Shown here: positions 1-10,500 of the stretch, piece after piece
How the letters are laid out: every line of letters starts with the position of its first letter
Position numbering within the stretch: position 1 is the stretch's first letter
Source: Echinostoma caproni
Taxonomy: Eukaryota > Platyhelminthes > Trematoda > Plagiorchiida > Echinostomatidae
Reading direction: 5' to 3'
DNA: 26,649 nucleotides
Assembly (NCBI GenBank): GCA_900618425.1
Contig: UZAN01039728.1
Location: 1 to 26,649 of the forward strand
Notes under the pieces: model-generated
Database searches by the model: none
The model's input: only the letters and a program-made list of their open reading frames with translations
Told to the model about the DNA's origin: nothing
Position numbers and translations under genes: made by a program

Positions 1-23
1 CCACAAAATTAATTGATGTATAG

Positions 24-143
24 AAACAACGGGAATGTCAGTGACTATGTGACAATGATCAAACGGAAAGCAACAGCACGGCCGAATTTGAAGGCCCCAG
101 AAAGCACTCGATTCCAAAAGGCCTTAGATGTGCGTTTGTTAGG
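24..143 (+). CDS. Possible upstream coding exon (weak)
   Basis: An open frame runs from just after a TAA at 10-12 to a TAG at about 180. An AG at 22-23 could be an acceptor, and GTACGT at 144 could be a donor that leaves phase 0. The translated stretch is Lys/Arg-rich (for example IKRKATARPNLKAPESTRF) and has coding-like composition. An ATG at 16 could alternatively start a 54-residue ORF. No domain is recognised. The phase does not directly match the next well-supported exon (2507), so an intermediate exon would be needed. It could equally be chance; seen only as an open frame with weak splice signals. Confidence 0.25.
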
Positions 144-813
144 GGTACGTAGAACATATCGCGGAACGGTAAATCAGTAGTGTGATCTTTTTGACCAATG
201 TATTTGATGAAGAGTTTTCTTTGTGCCAGCAGACAGACAACTCTGTGGGATTTGAAACTAGTACGTAATATTTTGGTTAGAGGAAATGCCTACTCGTAAT
301 GATGATATGAGAAGCGCATGCAATGCAAAAGTTCAATTCAAACCAAAAATGTGGAACTATATTCGTCAATGACTTCCTCCTAAATGTCACACAACCTAAG
401 TACAGGATAATCAGATTTTTGAATGTAATGAAAGCAAGATGCTCATTTGCTTCTAGGTTTGAGTCGTTGTGGACTGTCTCAATGCTTCTATCTAGTAGGT
501 ACGTGATTATGGGTTAGTGATGACTCAATGTATTTCTCAGTTTTGGCTTCGTACAATTTTATACAGTTCCTTAATCTCCTTGCACTCAGGATTCATTTCT
601 ACTCCAGTGAATGCTCTGCAGCTGCTGGTCGAAATCGTGTAATGTGGCCCTTGGTTCGGTAATATTTTTCACTTTGCAATATTAAACTCGTGTTTCGATA
701 ACTACGGGCGAAGAGTATTCGTTCCAAACTTTATCTTTCTGCAATGAGCTTAATTATCTTGGATCACTACCTAAATCAGTGGGGAATTCAGTGGCACGAT
801 AAAAGTTTTAGTA

Positions 814-840
814 GTTCGAACCCTACAGCTCAGAATGAAA
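814..840 (+). repeat. tRNA box-B-like fragment
   Basis: The string agttcgaaccc matches the B box of tRNA-type pol III promoters and is flanked by partly complementary gtag and ctac arms. No matching A box was located upstream, so it is at best a fragment of a tRNA-derived SINE, and chance is possible. Confidence 0.2.
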
Positions 841-1086
841 AAAATATTCGATGCAGAGCACCTTGGAGGTTTCGTTTTTTCTTGGTCAATACAAGTAGTC
901 TAAATGACATTTAATTGTTCATTCGGTACAATGTGATCAAAGATAATCCTTAATAAAACATTATGGCTACAAAATGCTTACGTGTAATCTCTCATCATCA
1001 CGGAGGTGAAAATATAGCCCAAGAAACGTGGCAATTGACCTCAAAAATTTAACCTTCAGATGCGCGGCTCGTTGATTAGCTACCCG

Positions 1087-1105
1087 TATATATATATATA
1101 TATAT
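1087..1105. repeat. (TA)n microsatellite
   Basis: An uninterrupted run of alternating T and A of about 19 bases, followed by ggactgatgg. A simple sequence repeat in probable intron. Confidence 0.9.
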
Positions 1106-1666
1106 GGACTGATGGATTAGCACTGCTGATTAAGCTCAATCTGATCGAAACAGCTGTCCATTGCTTCCTAGTTTCACAGCTCACACCTCATTTACACAAC
1201 GAATTCATCATCTAATCAAATTCAATTCTTCATTACTCTTATAGATCAAGGAATTCGTGTAATATGTGCGAGACAGCACATTTTGTCGTTAACAGAGAAG
1301 TGAGGACAATCTGCACCCGGCAATCTTTGTTGACCAGGCTACGGAGTATATGGTTTCATAATATTCAGTATTTTTCACACTATAAAATTGGAACATAGTT
1401 TTGTGAGCAAAAAACAATTCAAGCATATCATATTCACACTCCCTTTGACCTCATTCTCTAATCATACAGAATTGACACTCAAAGGAACATTTTGATATTT
1501 GAAAAGTATCATTGCTGCTTTGTCCGAACATGTGTGGGCAAACACGACTGTAAAAGCAAGCCGTCATGATCACTATTTCACTTTGTGCAGTTGAGCAATG
1601 TTTTTTTCTGATTTTACACTTATCACACACTATGTTGTAGTGTTTGAGAATGAAGTAATTTTTCAG

Positions 1667-1721
1667 AAATCACGAGATCCAAAACACAAGGTGGTCCCCA
1701 TAAGGTCATCACATATGGGGA
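1667..1721 (+). CDS. Possible small exon (weak)
   Basis: A pyrimidine-rich stretch ending in tttttcag is followed by 55 bases that stay open in the frame KSRDPKHKVVPIRSSHMG and end at a consensus-like donor (gtgagt at 1722). Phase would be 0 in and 1 out. This does not match the 1-base lead of the candidate exon at 2507, so it either uses another acceptor there or is not real. The 12-mer acaaggtggtcc occurs here and again near 1793, which could mean local duplication. No function can be proposed. Confidence 0.2.
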
Positions 1722-2506
1722 GTGAGTCGTTAATCGGAACTAACCAGTTGACTCGTATTCACGCGCAATGCGGGTCGAAACAAGATGCGCACTACAAGGT
1801 GGTCCTCAAGACATTCCCAGATATGCAGGTCTAACAAAGGGAGCTTTTAAATTCCTGATCACCGGAGGAATGCAAACTTCATCAAACTTCAGAAATAATT
1901 TATACAATTCCAATCTCAATTTCAAGTTTAGGATTTTAGGTAATTCACACCGACTGACACAGCAGATATTTTATTCTAAGTCAAAGCCGTTATTACCTGT
2001 AAATATATATTATAACTGAAGACATAGACTCTCAAACTTAATGCATGGTTTGTTCAAGTTAATTACTCTCTCAATTTAATTTCCTCGCACTGGATAAAGC
2101 TTATCATATCTTGGGCTCACTATCGACTAGGATAACCAAACTAGGAACTGCACAAATGAATCTATGCTGCACAAGATCGATCAGGTTATCAGCTTGCTTG
2201 AGTAGGCTTGATCAGGTCCGCCTAATATCCAAACCATGTAACTGATTCCGTCGTCACCATCCGCGCCTAAAACGCTGACGGTTTCCGAATGCGTTGTCTT
2301 ATGAATTCAGCTCGATGTGCCCGTTTGATTCATTTATCTGTAATACATTCTAGAGTTTCTAACGTGAAGTAGCTCTATGCACACTTCTTTTTGCTCGATG
2401 TCGTCTACGAAAAAATAAGCATTCAATTCTCATCATCATAGTTAATCGAAAGCAGTCGTTGCACAATAGAAAAAGGGAAACCATTGCGGTTATTGTTTTG
2501 AAGAAG

Positions 2507-2634
2507 TCAAATTGATAAACAAGCGCGTTTTGTGGGTCCAATCCTTGGGCAAAAGCAACAATCTGTTGTGTATCGTGAAATAACAAGAGTCCGTGAAACA
2601 GGGGCTAAAGCGAACAGTAGTTATCTGAAAATGC
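2507..2634 (+). CDS. Candidate internal exon of the LD-motif gene
   Basis: An acceptor (gttattgttttgaagaag) precedes 128 bases that stay open and end at a GTGAGT donor (2635). The frame has one leading base and leaves one base (C). That base joins in phase with the two leading bases of the exon at 4856, so the reading continues from SSYLKM into PSVPVFHHTEDLLEAA. The peptide is basic and polar (includes ARFVGPILGQKQQ and YREITRVRETG) and resembles no domain I know. An acceptor three bases upstream (2503) is an alternative. A frame starting at 2635 (VSYTVLDAYEYNS, open to 2859) overlaps the donor and would be intronic under this model. Confidence comes from phase agreement plus composition, not homology. 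Confidence 0.45.
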
Positions 2635-3094
2635 GTGAGTTATACTGTACTAGATGCGTACGAGTACAATTCAGTTCCACAAACATCATCTGTATTGGTT
2701 CTATTATTATTGCCTCCGGCTGGTGATAGACGTCAATCAGAACAGGTTCCCGTGACTAGATTTACCACAAGGTTATCTGGATGTGTTCCACTGGATACGT
2801 GTCTTTTATTAATAATACCCAAACAATTTACGGAGTATTTCCGACCCTCACCGCTTTAAGCTTTTTCAAATTCGATTCAATCAAATATGGACTAGCTACA
2901 AAATGCTCAGTACCAAATTTTTTTACCTTGATTGTTTTCCTGAATTCACTGTATCAACGTATACAGTTCGCACATTTGAGTGGTAGTCTTTCGTTAAATA
3001 ATCCGTTATCGACAAGTGTTGTGATCCAATCCGTCATTGGTATATGATTTACTTCGCAATGTTTGGAGAAAATGAAGTGTGAAATGATAAACAC

Positions 3095-3245
3095 CAAAGG
3101 CCGGCACACTTGTTTCAATATTGTTGCATCTCAGCAACACAGTGAATTCCGATGCCTAACACAAGATTGAACCCGGAACCTCAGTACAAGGAGAAGGCAA
3201 ACACACAGCTTACTTGGCGATCGAAGCCAGAGTCGAGGGGGGGGG
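3095..3245 (-). repeat. tRNA-derived SINE-like element
   Basis: Read on the minus strand, an A-box-like string (tcgccaagtaag, 3209-3220) is followed about 36 bases later by a B-box match (ggttcaatc, 3165-3173) within ggttccgggttcaatc. This order and spacing fit a tRNA-type pol III promoter. The rest does not fold obviously as a functional tRNA, and 3' of the tRNA-like part the sequence runs into gttgctgagatgcaacaa. I therefore read it as a tRNA-derived SINE or tRNA relic. A decisive test would be copy number elsewhere in the genome. Confidence 0.45.
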
Positions 3246-3607
3246 TGGAGAGGCAAATCAAATCAGTTTCCATTTAGTCTGTAAACAACCTATTTTGACT
3301 AGTTCGTTTCCCTTGGATTACGTGATTTTCCGAAATATTCTGAACCTGATTATCCGGTCAAAGTGCTAATTGGTGTGATTGTTTGACGAATTTCCTCGTG
3401 TACCGGGTAGAGAAAGCGGTGGTTAAAACAGAACGATCTGTACTGTCATTATTTCTTCCGGGGTCTGTACATTCTTAGGGAAACCAAGGTTATTCGCAAC
3501 ATGGTAAAGTAAATTTTATGATGAAAGAAATATCAGTTAACCCACGAATCTAACCAAAATTTCATTGGGAAAATGTCGTCCGATATAGTTTTCATTTCAC
3601 GTCCACT

Positions 3608-3815
3608 TCTCCCCAATTAGTGCTCCTGGTGAGGGTCAGGCTGTAAAGGTCAGCAAATTATCTCTCCGGCAGACAAGTGGTCGAATCCCACCTCTACCAC
3701 CGCCTGACCTCTCCCATTTTTCTGTGTCCAATTGTTTGATTGACCGCCTCTTTCGTTCTGAAAATGGCATAATTGCCTATCTAATAAATGGACGTAAAAC
3801 AAAAACTGAAAAGAA
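3608..3815 (+). repeat. Second SINE-like segment
   Basis: A B-box-like ggtcgaatccc (3679-3689), one T short of the consensus, is followed by acctctaccaccgcctgacc and then an A-rich tail (ctaataaatggacgtaaaac to about 3812). The A box is poor. The downstream body and A-rich end fit a degenerate SINE or LINE tail. A 65-codon minus-strand frame across it has no protein features. Confidence 0.3.
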
Positions 3816-4855
3816 GACTCTGGAGGATGAATGCATTTAGAAATCAAGTTTTGGAAGACAACTTCGTGTCACTATTTGCTATGGAACAAAACATTTGTGT
3901 ATTACTGTTTGTGTGGTGATGGTAGCGGTGATGGTTATTTTGTTGGTGGTGGTGGTGTTGGTGGTGAACAAAATCGCGATAAGAAATATTGGGCAATTTT
4001 ACAGAGCTTTGCAATATGGCATAATTAATTATTTAAGCGAATTACCTGTAGTAGAATGNGTCCAAGAAACTGAAAAAAAATGTCGTCTGTTGTTGCTGCT
4101 ACGGTTGTTGTCGTGGGATTGACTCGATGGAACCACAAGTCAGTGATTTGGATTTCCAAACTCATCAAGCATACGAATGACATTGTATCACTCCCTACGG
4201 AATAACCCGTTTTATGGTTTTACCCATCATTAAATGATACCGGATTCGTCTGAAGGCTTAAAAATGAGCTCCGAAGTTTATGGTGGTTATAGACTGTTGT
4301 TCTTGATATCACACTCAACTCGTTGCAGTAAACCACGAGGTGAAATGAATTCTCGTGACTAAGATCTACACTGTGGGAAGACATGTTACGCCAAGAACCT
4401 GAGTAGTTGTCAACAGTGAACCTATTTCGTGTAATGCTGATTGAATACCCCTTGGATAAAATTAAACGGATTTTTTTGTTGGGATTTCACTAAACATCAC
4501 AGGCCCTTTGCGTGATAAATTCATACATCGTCGTGCTCATGCTTCACACGCTCTGATTTCCGACAAATTCCTTCGTCCCAAAGCATTTTGGAAAAATTCT
4601 CTCCCTTGTTTATAGAACTCCTCTTAACTAGCAGAGAGAATATAATAGAAGTGTAAATTAATTTCTGGGGTTTACTTGCTCAAGTATTTTTGTGTTGTGA
4701 TGCATTTTATCAAATTCGACAGATTTTACCAATAAATTACCAGCCGTTTCAATTGCGCAATCAACACATTTGCACGAATTTCGCAATTTGCGCACTGATG
4801 TCCACGTACCTTGCATGACAAAAAGAAATTGATTTTCTTTCTTCATGACCCACAG

Positions 4856-5408
4856 CCTCTGTCCCCGTTTTTCATCACACGGAAGATCTTCTTGAGGCCG
4901 CTCGTCGACTAAACTTCATGGCTGGGACTCAGGAGTTAGACCGACTATTGGAGGAATTGCGCCTGACCAGTATGAACATGGCCTCAGGTCTTCCTCCAAT
5001 TGGATCTCAGTCCACCTCATCACATTTCTATTCTTCTTCGAAGCCATACACTACATCCGGTTATCCCAGCCGTGCCACTCCACCCATTCAGCAATCCAGC
5101 TATCTTCAACAACAGCAACACCAGCATAGTGAATCGCGTTTTCATACCACACGTTCGGCATCCGCGATCGGTTCTTACGGACATTCGGATCGTGAACCCT
5201 TTTCCTACTCCGGAGCCACAATCCATTCACAGCCAACCGGTTATAATTATTTGAAACAATCTACTTATNTCGCACCCCCTACTCCCCGGTCCCCTCGCAA
5301 AGACATCATTCGATTTATACCACCACACTTAAACAAAGACCACCGATGGGTCCACGCCAGCTTAGCCAAATTCATCTGACAATCGATCCGGAATGTGGAA
5401 CGGCGGAA
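4856..5408 (+). CDS. Exon with paxillin-type LD motif (frameshift at N)
   Basis: The exon begins after a strong acceptor (gattttctttcttcatgacccacag), with two leading bases, and encodes SVPVFHHTEDLLEAARRLNF, then MAGTQELDRLLEELRLTS. LDRLLEEL is a perfect match to the LD consensus LDxLLxxL, the amphipathic helix by which paxillin-family scaffolds bind FAK/vinculin-type partners. The rest is a Ser/Tyr/Gln-rich disordered linker. At the N (5269) the frame breaks. As written, the frame reaches TGA at 5377-5379. If one base is missing there, the frame continues (TPYSPVPSQRHH to IHLTIDPECGTAE) to a strong donor GAA|gtgagt at 5409, phase 0, which matches the next exon. An ATG at 4918 lies inside the exon, but upstream codons look coding, so I do not take it as the start. 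An LD motif alone does not prove paxillin orthology, and no LIM domain is in the window. Confidence 0.65.
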
Positions 5409-6287
5409 GTGAGTTGAGTTGATGATACAGGGGTCTGAAGATGGCTAGCATCAGTTATCAGTTTCGATCAATCGATCAATTTGAAACAGAAAATAAGTAA
5501 ATTGCATTCTATTTTCGTTCAGGGTGAAGCGGTATAACGAGAACATCCGTCATTTCTTGATCTGCTTCGTAAGCTCTAGCCAGTTTCACAAATATCGGCC
5601 ATGAATCATGAATAGACCATCGCTAAATAGAGAAGATAGAGAGAATGCAGTTTAGCAAAACAAGAATAAAAAAATTAACTTAAACAAACATACTCGATGA
5701 ACCACAATGCTTTCCACGGAAAGAACTAAAATAACACAACTGAGAATCAAAACTGATTCATTTCGAAGGAAATGCCTTACAGCAATTTAAGGAGAAATGT
5801 GTAACGAATGTCGGGTGTTTTCTCACTTCTGACTATGACATACGATAATCCACGTAAAGCGCAAAATGATACTAAAAATTTCGGATGCTGGTTGACTAAG
5901 CGTTATTATAACACGATTCTATTGTAGATTACCAGTGTTTTGGTTTTATGACAATAATATCGGATGATTTTAAGGATCATATAAAAATCTCCCCCAAGAT
6001 CGATTTAGAAAAAAATCGTGTGTTCACGTCCAAGAGAATTGAATTATATTGCAGAAAATCAAACAGATAGTGGTTTAATTATGAATCCAATGATCAGTTA
6101 ATTTTGACCTATTTCTGCTATTATATCGGAAATGAATTACTGGACCATCTATACAACCCAAAGATTGTTTTCTGGTACAATGTCCACACGGTCTTTATCA
6201 TTTTCAAAGTCATACTACTCAAGTAGTACATTATCACATGAATAAAACAAATGAGGTATTTTGTCACGTTCACCCTAGGCAACACAG
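5409..6287 (+). other. Intron
   Basis: Bounded by GTGAGT at 5409 and two in-phase acceptors ending at 6278 (caccctag) and 6287 (caacacag). AT-rich with stops in all frames. The only repeats seen are short GATCAAT-like strings. No gene-like content. Confidence 0.65.
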
Positions 6288-6595
6288 GGTTCGTCATCAC
6301 TTGTGAACGGTCAAGGTCCAACCCGACGCGAGCAGCTACTGGAATCGGAACTGAATTCAGCGCGACAAGAACTGGCTCAACTGCGTCGTGCCATTAGTTT
6401 GGTCGACGAGAGGCGAAATGCAACGCGTCACGAAGAACTGACCAGTCGGTTGTCCCCGTCTCGTTTACCGCCATCCCGTTCACCCGGCCCCATACACCAA
6501 CAAACTCAACAACAGCAACAATTTCTATCAACTTCTGCTTCTTCCTATTACAGTCAGCAACAACAACAACAACAACAACATGGTCACAGGTCCAG
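6288..6595 (+). CDS. Exon: coiled coil plus poly-Gln
   Basis: The exon opens in phase 0 with GSSSLVNGQGPTRREQLLE. Residues about 15-45 form a heptad-rich helix (LLESELNSARQELAQLRRAI) that predicts a short coiled coil. An Arg/Ser/Pro-rich segment (SRLSPSRLPPSRSPGP) follows, then two Gln tracts, the second encoded by a CAA array at about 6558-6580 that is likely length-variable. The donor CAG|gtaagt at 6596 is close to consensus and leaves two bases. Role inferred: oligomerisation or partner-binding part of a scaffold protein. An overlapping 112-codon minus-strand frame is the shadow of the CAA tracts. Confidence 0.7.
6558..6580 (+). repeat. (CAA)n coding microsatellite
   Basis: About seven CAA codons in a row (QQQQQQQQ in the exon at 6288-6595). 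Pure repeat, in frame, so length changes would alter the Gln tract without shifting the frame. Confidence 0.85.
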
Positions 6596-7523
6596 GTAAG
6601 TAGTTTCATCACTGTAACTATTCCAGTACAATACGACCTCCGATTGGCTTGATTTAATCTAAAATATCGTCTATTTTTTAAGCGATCGCTCTTCATTGTC
6701 GTTTTGCTTCTAACCAGTTGTTCCTGGTGCAAAATTTCCTATTTAAATTTATTAGTTTTTAGGAAAGGGGAAAGTAAAAATGACATACTGTACCGGCTAT
6801 GCGAGATACCTATTTCACGAAACCAGGCATTACAACCTTTTTCATTCTTTTTGTGATTCCAAAATCCGCCATTGGTTACCCTTTTCACAGTCGATCAGAA
6901 ACGTATTGAGTGTGCACCCAGACCAAGTATTGGCTAAACCGGGTAACGATTTCAGACTAGGTCAGGTGATGAATCTTGTCATCTTGTCAGTTGTCACGAC
7001 CACGATCACGATCACAATCACGTTCATTTGCAACCAGTACTCGAACAATAACAACATCAGGTCTACTAGTAGTAGCAGTAGTACTAGCGAGACTTGCTCC
7101 GGCCTGCTCCAACAGAGCTTGGTCATCGTCAAGTTCAACAATCAAAAATTGGTGCGCTGACTGACATCTGTGTGTGCGAACCGGATAGGCAATAGCACAT
7201 ACCGATTGAGCAGGTGATATAGTGTCGTGTGTATCCTCCTAATCAGTGGCTTGTCATTCGTACTATACTGAACGCGTACGCACAACATAAAGCGAATATA
7301 TACTACATAAAGAAGTGTATAAACCAGCGCACACGCACACACACACACTCGCAAATAGTGCCACAGACGAAGGTGCGCGAGTGCACACACGCACACACAC
7401 ACATGCAAGCCAACATACACACAGACATTAAGCAGTAAGCAGGAAGAGACCCACACACACACACACACACCAGCAATCTTAATCGAAATGCACTAACCGC
7501 AACTCGTGTTGACTTACTTTCAG
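6596..7523 (+). other. Intron with Ser/Arg-rich pseudo-exon and CA tracts
   Basis: Runs from GTAAGT (6596) to cttactttcag (7523). At about 6990-7160 two frames look coding-like: one Arg/Ser (LSRPRSRSQSRSF) and one Ser/Thr (STSSSSSTSETCSG). Each ends in a stop by 7164, with no good donor. From 7326 to 7471 there are three CA-repeat blocks interspersed with CG. Confidence 0.5.
7329..7471. repeat. Cluster of (CA)n microsatellites
   Basis: Three CA-rich blocks (about 7329-7348, 7384-7403 and 7452-7471) separated by CG-containing purine-rich spacers. Minus-strand readings give long Val/Cys/Leu strings that are repeat artefacts. Alternating purine-pyrimidine tracts of this kind can adopt Z-DNA; whether they do here is unknown. 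Confidence 0.85.
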
Positions 7524-7567
7524 TTCAACATTCCAACGGCCTCATCCTCGTCAGGATCCTACCACCT
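7524..7567 (+). CDS. 44-nt microexon
   Basis: A good acceptor (gttgacttactttcag) and a consensus donor (gtaagt at 7568) bracket 44 bases. Joined to the exon ending at 6595 (two bases left over), it reads SSTFQRPHPRQDPTT and leaves one base. The one-base remainder matches the two leading bases of the exon at 21933, giving Cys at the junction. Another frame reads FNIPTASSSSGSYH, so frame depends on the upstream exon. Small size and absence of homology keep confidence moderate. Under this model the next intron is 14.4 kb. Confidence 0.5.
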
Positions 7568-10500
7568 GTAAGTCGTACTTCTACTCGATAACAACGATAA
7601 GATTTTTGAAATTTTTGGTTCGTTNTTAGGTCCTTTGGATTCTTAATATTCATTGTTCTGTCCATAAAGCGGTGGCATTCTCATTACGTCTGGATTGCTA
7701 TTTTTGGTTTTAAATGAGGGAAACATTGAACGGTGATGTTCAGTCGAGTGGTCGATTTCGTATATTCTGTGATTATGAACCTCATTCGTCTTATTTATAA
7801 TAACCAACAGCGAAGTATGATTCATTGAAGTTTTGAGTACAAGACGTCCGTAGTTCCCTTGTTGAGCATGTAGTTGTTCTCCCTACGTACTAGAAAATAA
7901 CATCGCCTGATGTTTCTTTTTACAATTCACATGATATACAAAAAATTCCGTGCATGTTGACCTATCACATAGCTGTTTCCCGATCGACTTGATTGTTGGC
8001 ACTCCCATGTCATTTCATCACGGTTGTCGTCTGTACTCAGCTACTCATTCTATTCCATTTCTTCGTTTTGACATTTTGATGATACCACAGAGGGTCGCTT
8101 GCAGTACTTCAGTTGTTGGCGTTAAGGTTTGAATGGGTGCACACACACACAAGCATGAATGTGTAGACAAGGTGTATTCAATACCGTATGGTGGTCGGTT
8201 TTGGTTTACAGTCTTCAAAAACGTGGTCTGAGTGATCACACTACCAGCTAGCTTCATTCCATGCCTATCCTTAAGCTTGTTTTATTGTCACACTTTTTCA
8301 TACAAAACGCCGAGGTATTTTGTCCGTTGAAAAGTGACTGAGAAATGGTCATTTCCAACTCAGCTTTGCAATGATATCTGCAGAATTTATCGGTGCACGT
8401 GGAATGCTAACAACAATGATTACTGGTTTCAAGTAACCGGGTAGAGTCCGAATAGATTGTGACACAATTAGCCGGTAGCCGGCAATTGTATTCGGAATTT
8501 CTAAACTTACTCTTCACGAGACTTGAAATTCAGATGATGAAGGGGTCAAGTACAGAGTGGCAATTGTTTTCCCGTGTGTCTGCATGTATACATGTGCAAG
8601 TAAGGCGGCTACCATCGAAATGCAGTTCCAGCGAGAAATGTGGCAATTTGCCTAAGTCAGAGATGTCACTTAACTCTCATTGTGACCAGCAGTGTAACTT
8701 GTTTCCACTTTCATTACTTATATAGATAAGTTTAGAAATTTTGAAAATTATTGTTTATTTCGATCTTGTTGTCTTTCTGTGATAGACAGAGAGAGAGAGA
8801 GGGAGCTACAGATGTTTCCCACAATTGGCGTATTTCGCCTGGCTGACAGTGTGCCCCCGAGTCTCCCACAATGTTTATCTGTGCAAACACAATGTTTTCC
8901 ATAAAGATCCCACAGATATTCCAGTCATAATGCAGCACTATGTAATTGTCTGCAACCTGGGATCGCATAATAATGCATATGCATGCATGCACACACACAC
9001 ACACGAGGGGAAATGTCAAAATCTGATACATTTGATTAAGAAAACAGCTCAATGCTTCTGTTGTTACATTTCTTGTCTGCTTTACGAAATAAATAAAAAA
9101 AAAGCTGGGCTACCACGATGATTACAACAGGCATGTGCGATGAAAACCAGCGAAAAAATACTGACATAAAAACATTCTGACAAACTTACAAACAAAGATA
9201 GTGAAAAGGATATGCTTATTCTGAGCTGCCGTTTTACTGTCCGACTGGGTGCTTCACATGAACGAGTAAACAGCAGTGGTCTTGAATCCCGTCGAACGTT
9301 TCGTTTTATTCTCATATGATCTGAAGTGTGTTAGAACGAAATATTGATCAACTGGTTAGTAAAAAACTAATTTACAGTTAGGGTAAATTAAATTGAGTGT
9401 TAGAAACCTGAGTGCTTTTATCCGCACTTCCATTATAGTTTAAACAAATAACTGTTTACATTTTATTTTGTGCAAAAGGAAATTGATTTTCTGCACTTCA
9501 GTTCATTTCATAGAGCTGCCGGTCATTGGGGTAACATAAATTTCTTAGGTTAGGTGGGTCCACAGTTGAAAACTAGTTCGATCCGATAGCTATGCGTTGC
9601 TTCCGAGGTTTAACGGCTGTGAAATCCGAATCGAGGGCTTCCCGAGTGTATAGTCGACTAGATTAAATGATCATTGAACCTTCTCAATTACTGTATTGTT
9701 TATTTGGGCAGAATTTTTAAATGACAATCAGCCATTATATATGATGCTACCCAAGAGCACAAACCATTACTGATTACACACCCACTCCTCAGATGAGAAT
9801 CGATGCGGCACCTGAGAACTGGACGTAATAAAGTCTGACATAGCACCAAATGTGAGCAAATCTGCTCAGTTCTAGAATGGAATGGGTAAAGTTCCAACAT
9901 AGAAATTAAAAGTTACTCATATTAGGTTTAAATACAATCTGAACTCTGTGTTCACAAGTGTTATCTGATCCGTTTAAACTAAGTACTTCCCGTGCTTACG
10001 ACGTATACCTCAGACAAGATAACTGTCAAATAAAACAGACATTCGACAAGATATTGATTGAAGTAACCGATCCATCGTGTATGGCAATACGTTACGGGTC
10101 ATTATTTCAACTGAAAAAGATGGATAACGATTTCTGGTGAATGTGAAAATGTTTTCCGTCTGTTTGTCATTTGAACACACGGTGTCACTGTTGTGGGACA
10201 ACTATTCCTCAGCATTATATTCTATTCTTCAATTACGGTAATTATGTCTCAGTTGTCAGTGGCGTAACAATAGTTCAATTAATGTTTCTGTAGATTGATC
10301 ACAATACACGGCAAAACCAAAGGTAGACATTTATGTGAGAGCCAATTTAACTTGATGCATAGTTTATTTAATCTGTTTGTCTTCATCTCCACTCCAATTT
10401 GGGTGGAGTGCAAATTACCAAATGACATGGTTTCGGTGAGTTATGACGGGTTATCTTATGTGGTTTGGAAAAGACAATCATCTGACCTGGAACTATCAGT

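Larger units (their letters stand above)
144..1660. other. Non-coding stretch, probable intron
   Basis: No convincing coding exon is visible here apart from the weak candidate at its left edge. The stretch is AT-rich with many stops in all frames. It contains a (TA)n tract at 1087-1105 and a tRNA T-arm-like string (agttcgaaccc) near 814-824, which may be a SINE fragment. Short ORFs such as 323-517 have no domain or splice support. Confidence 0.5.
2635..4855. other. Probable intron with SINE-like sequence
   Basis: Between the exon candidate at 2507-2634 and the exon at 4856. It contains a minus-strand tRNA-derived SINE-like element (3095-3245), a G run at 3237-3246, a second plus-strand SINE-like segment (3608-3815), a GGT-rich stretch near 3940-3965 and an N at 4059. 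A 74-codon open frame from 2635 to 2859 has some coding-like composition but no good donor. Confidence 0.45.

Noticed and set aside
4918..5379. Gene start at ATG 4918 with a complete 153-residue protein
   Set aside because: Coding-like residues and a good acceptor lie upstream of the ATG, and the stop at 5377 disappears if the N at 5269 marks a missing base; the splice donor and phase favour an internal exon.
6394..6732. 112-codon minus-strand open frame with poly-Val
   Set aside because: It is the antisense shadow of the CAA/Gln-coding exon at 6288-6595.
7142..7468. Cys/Val-rich minus-strand frame of 108 codons
   Set aside because: Produced by reading CA repeats antisense; a simple-sequence artefact.
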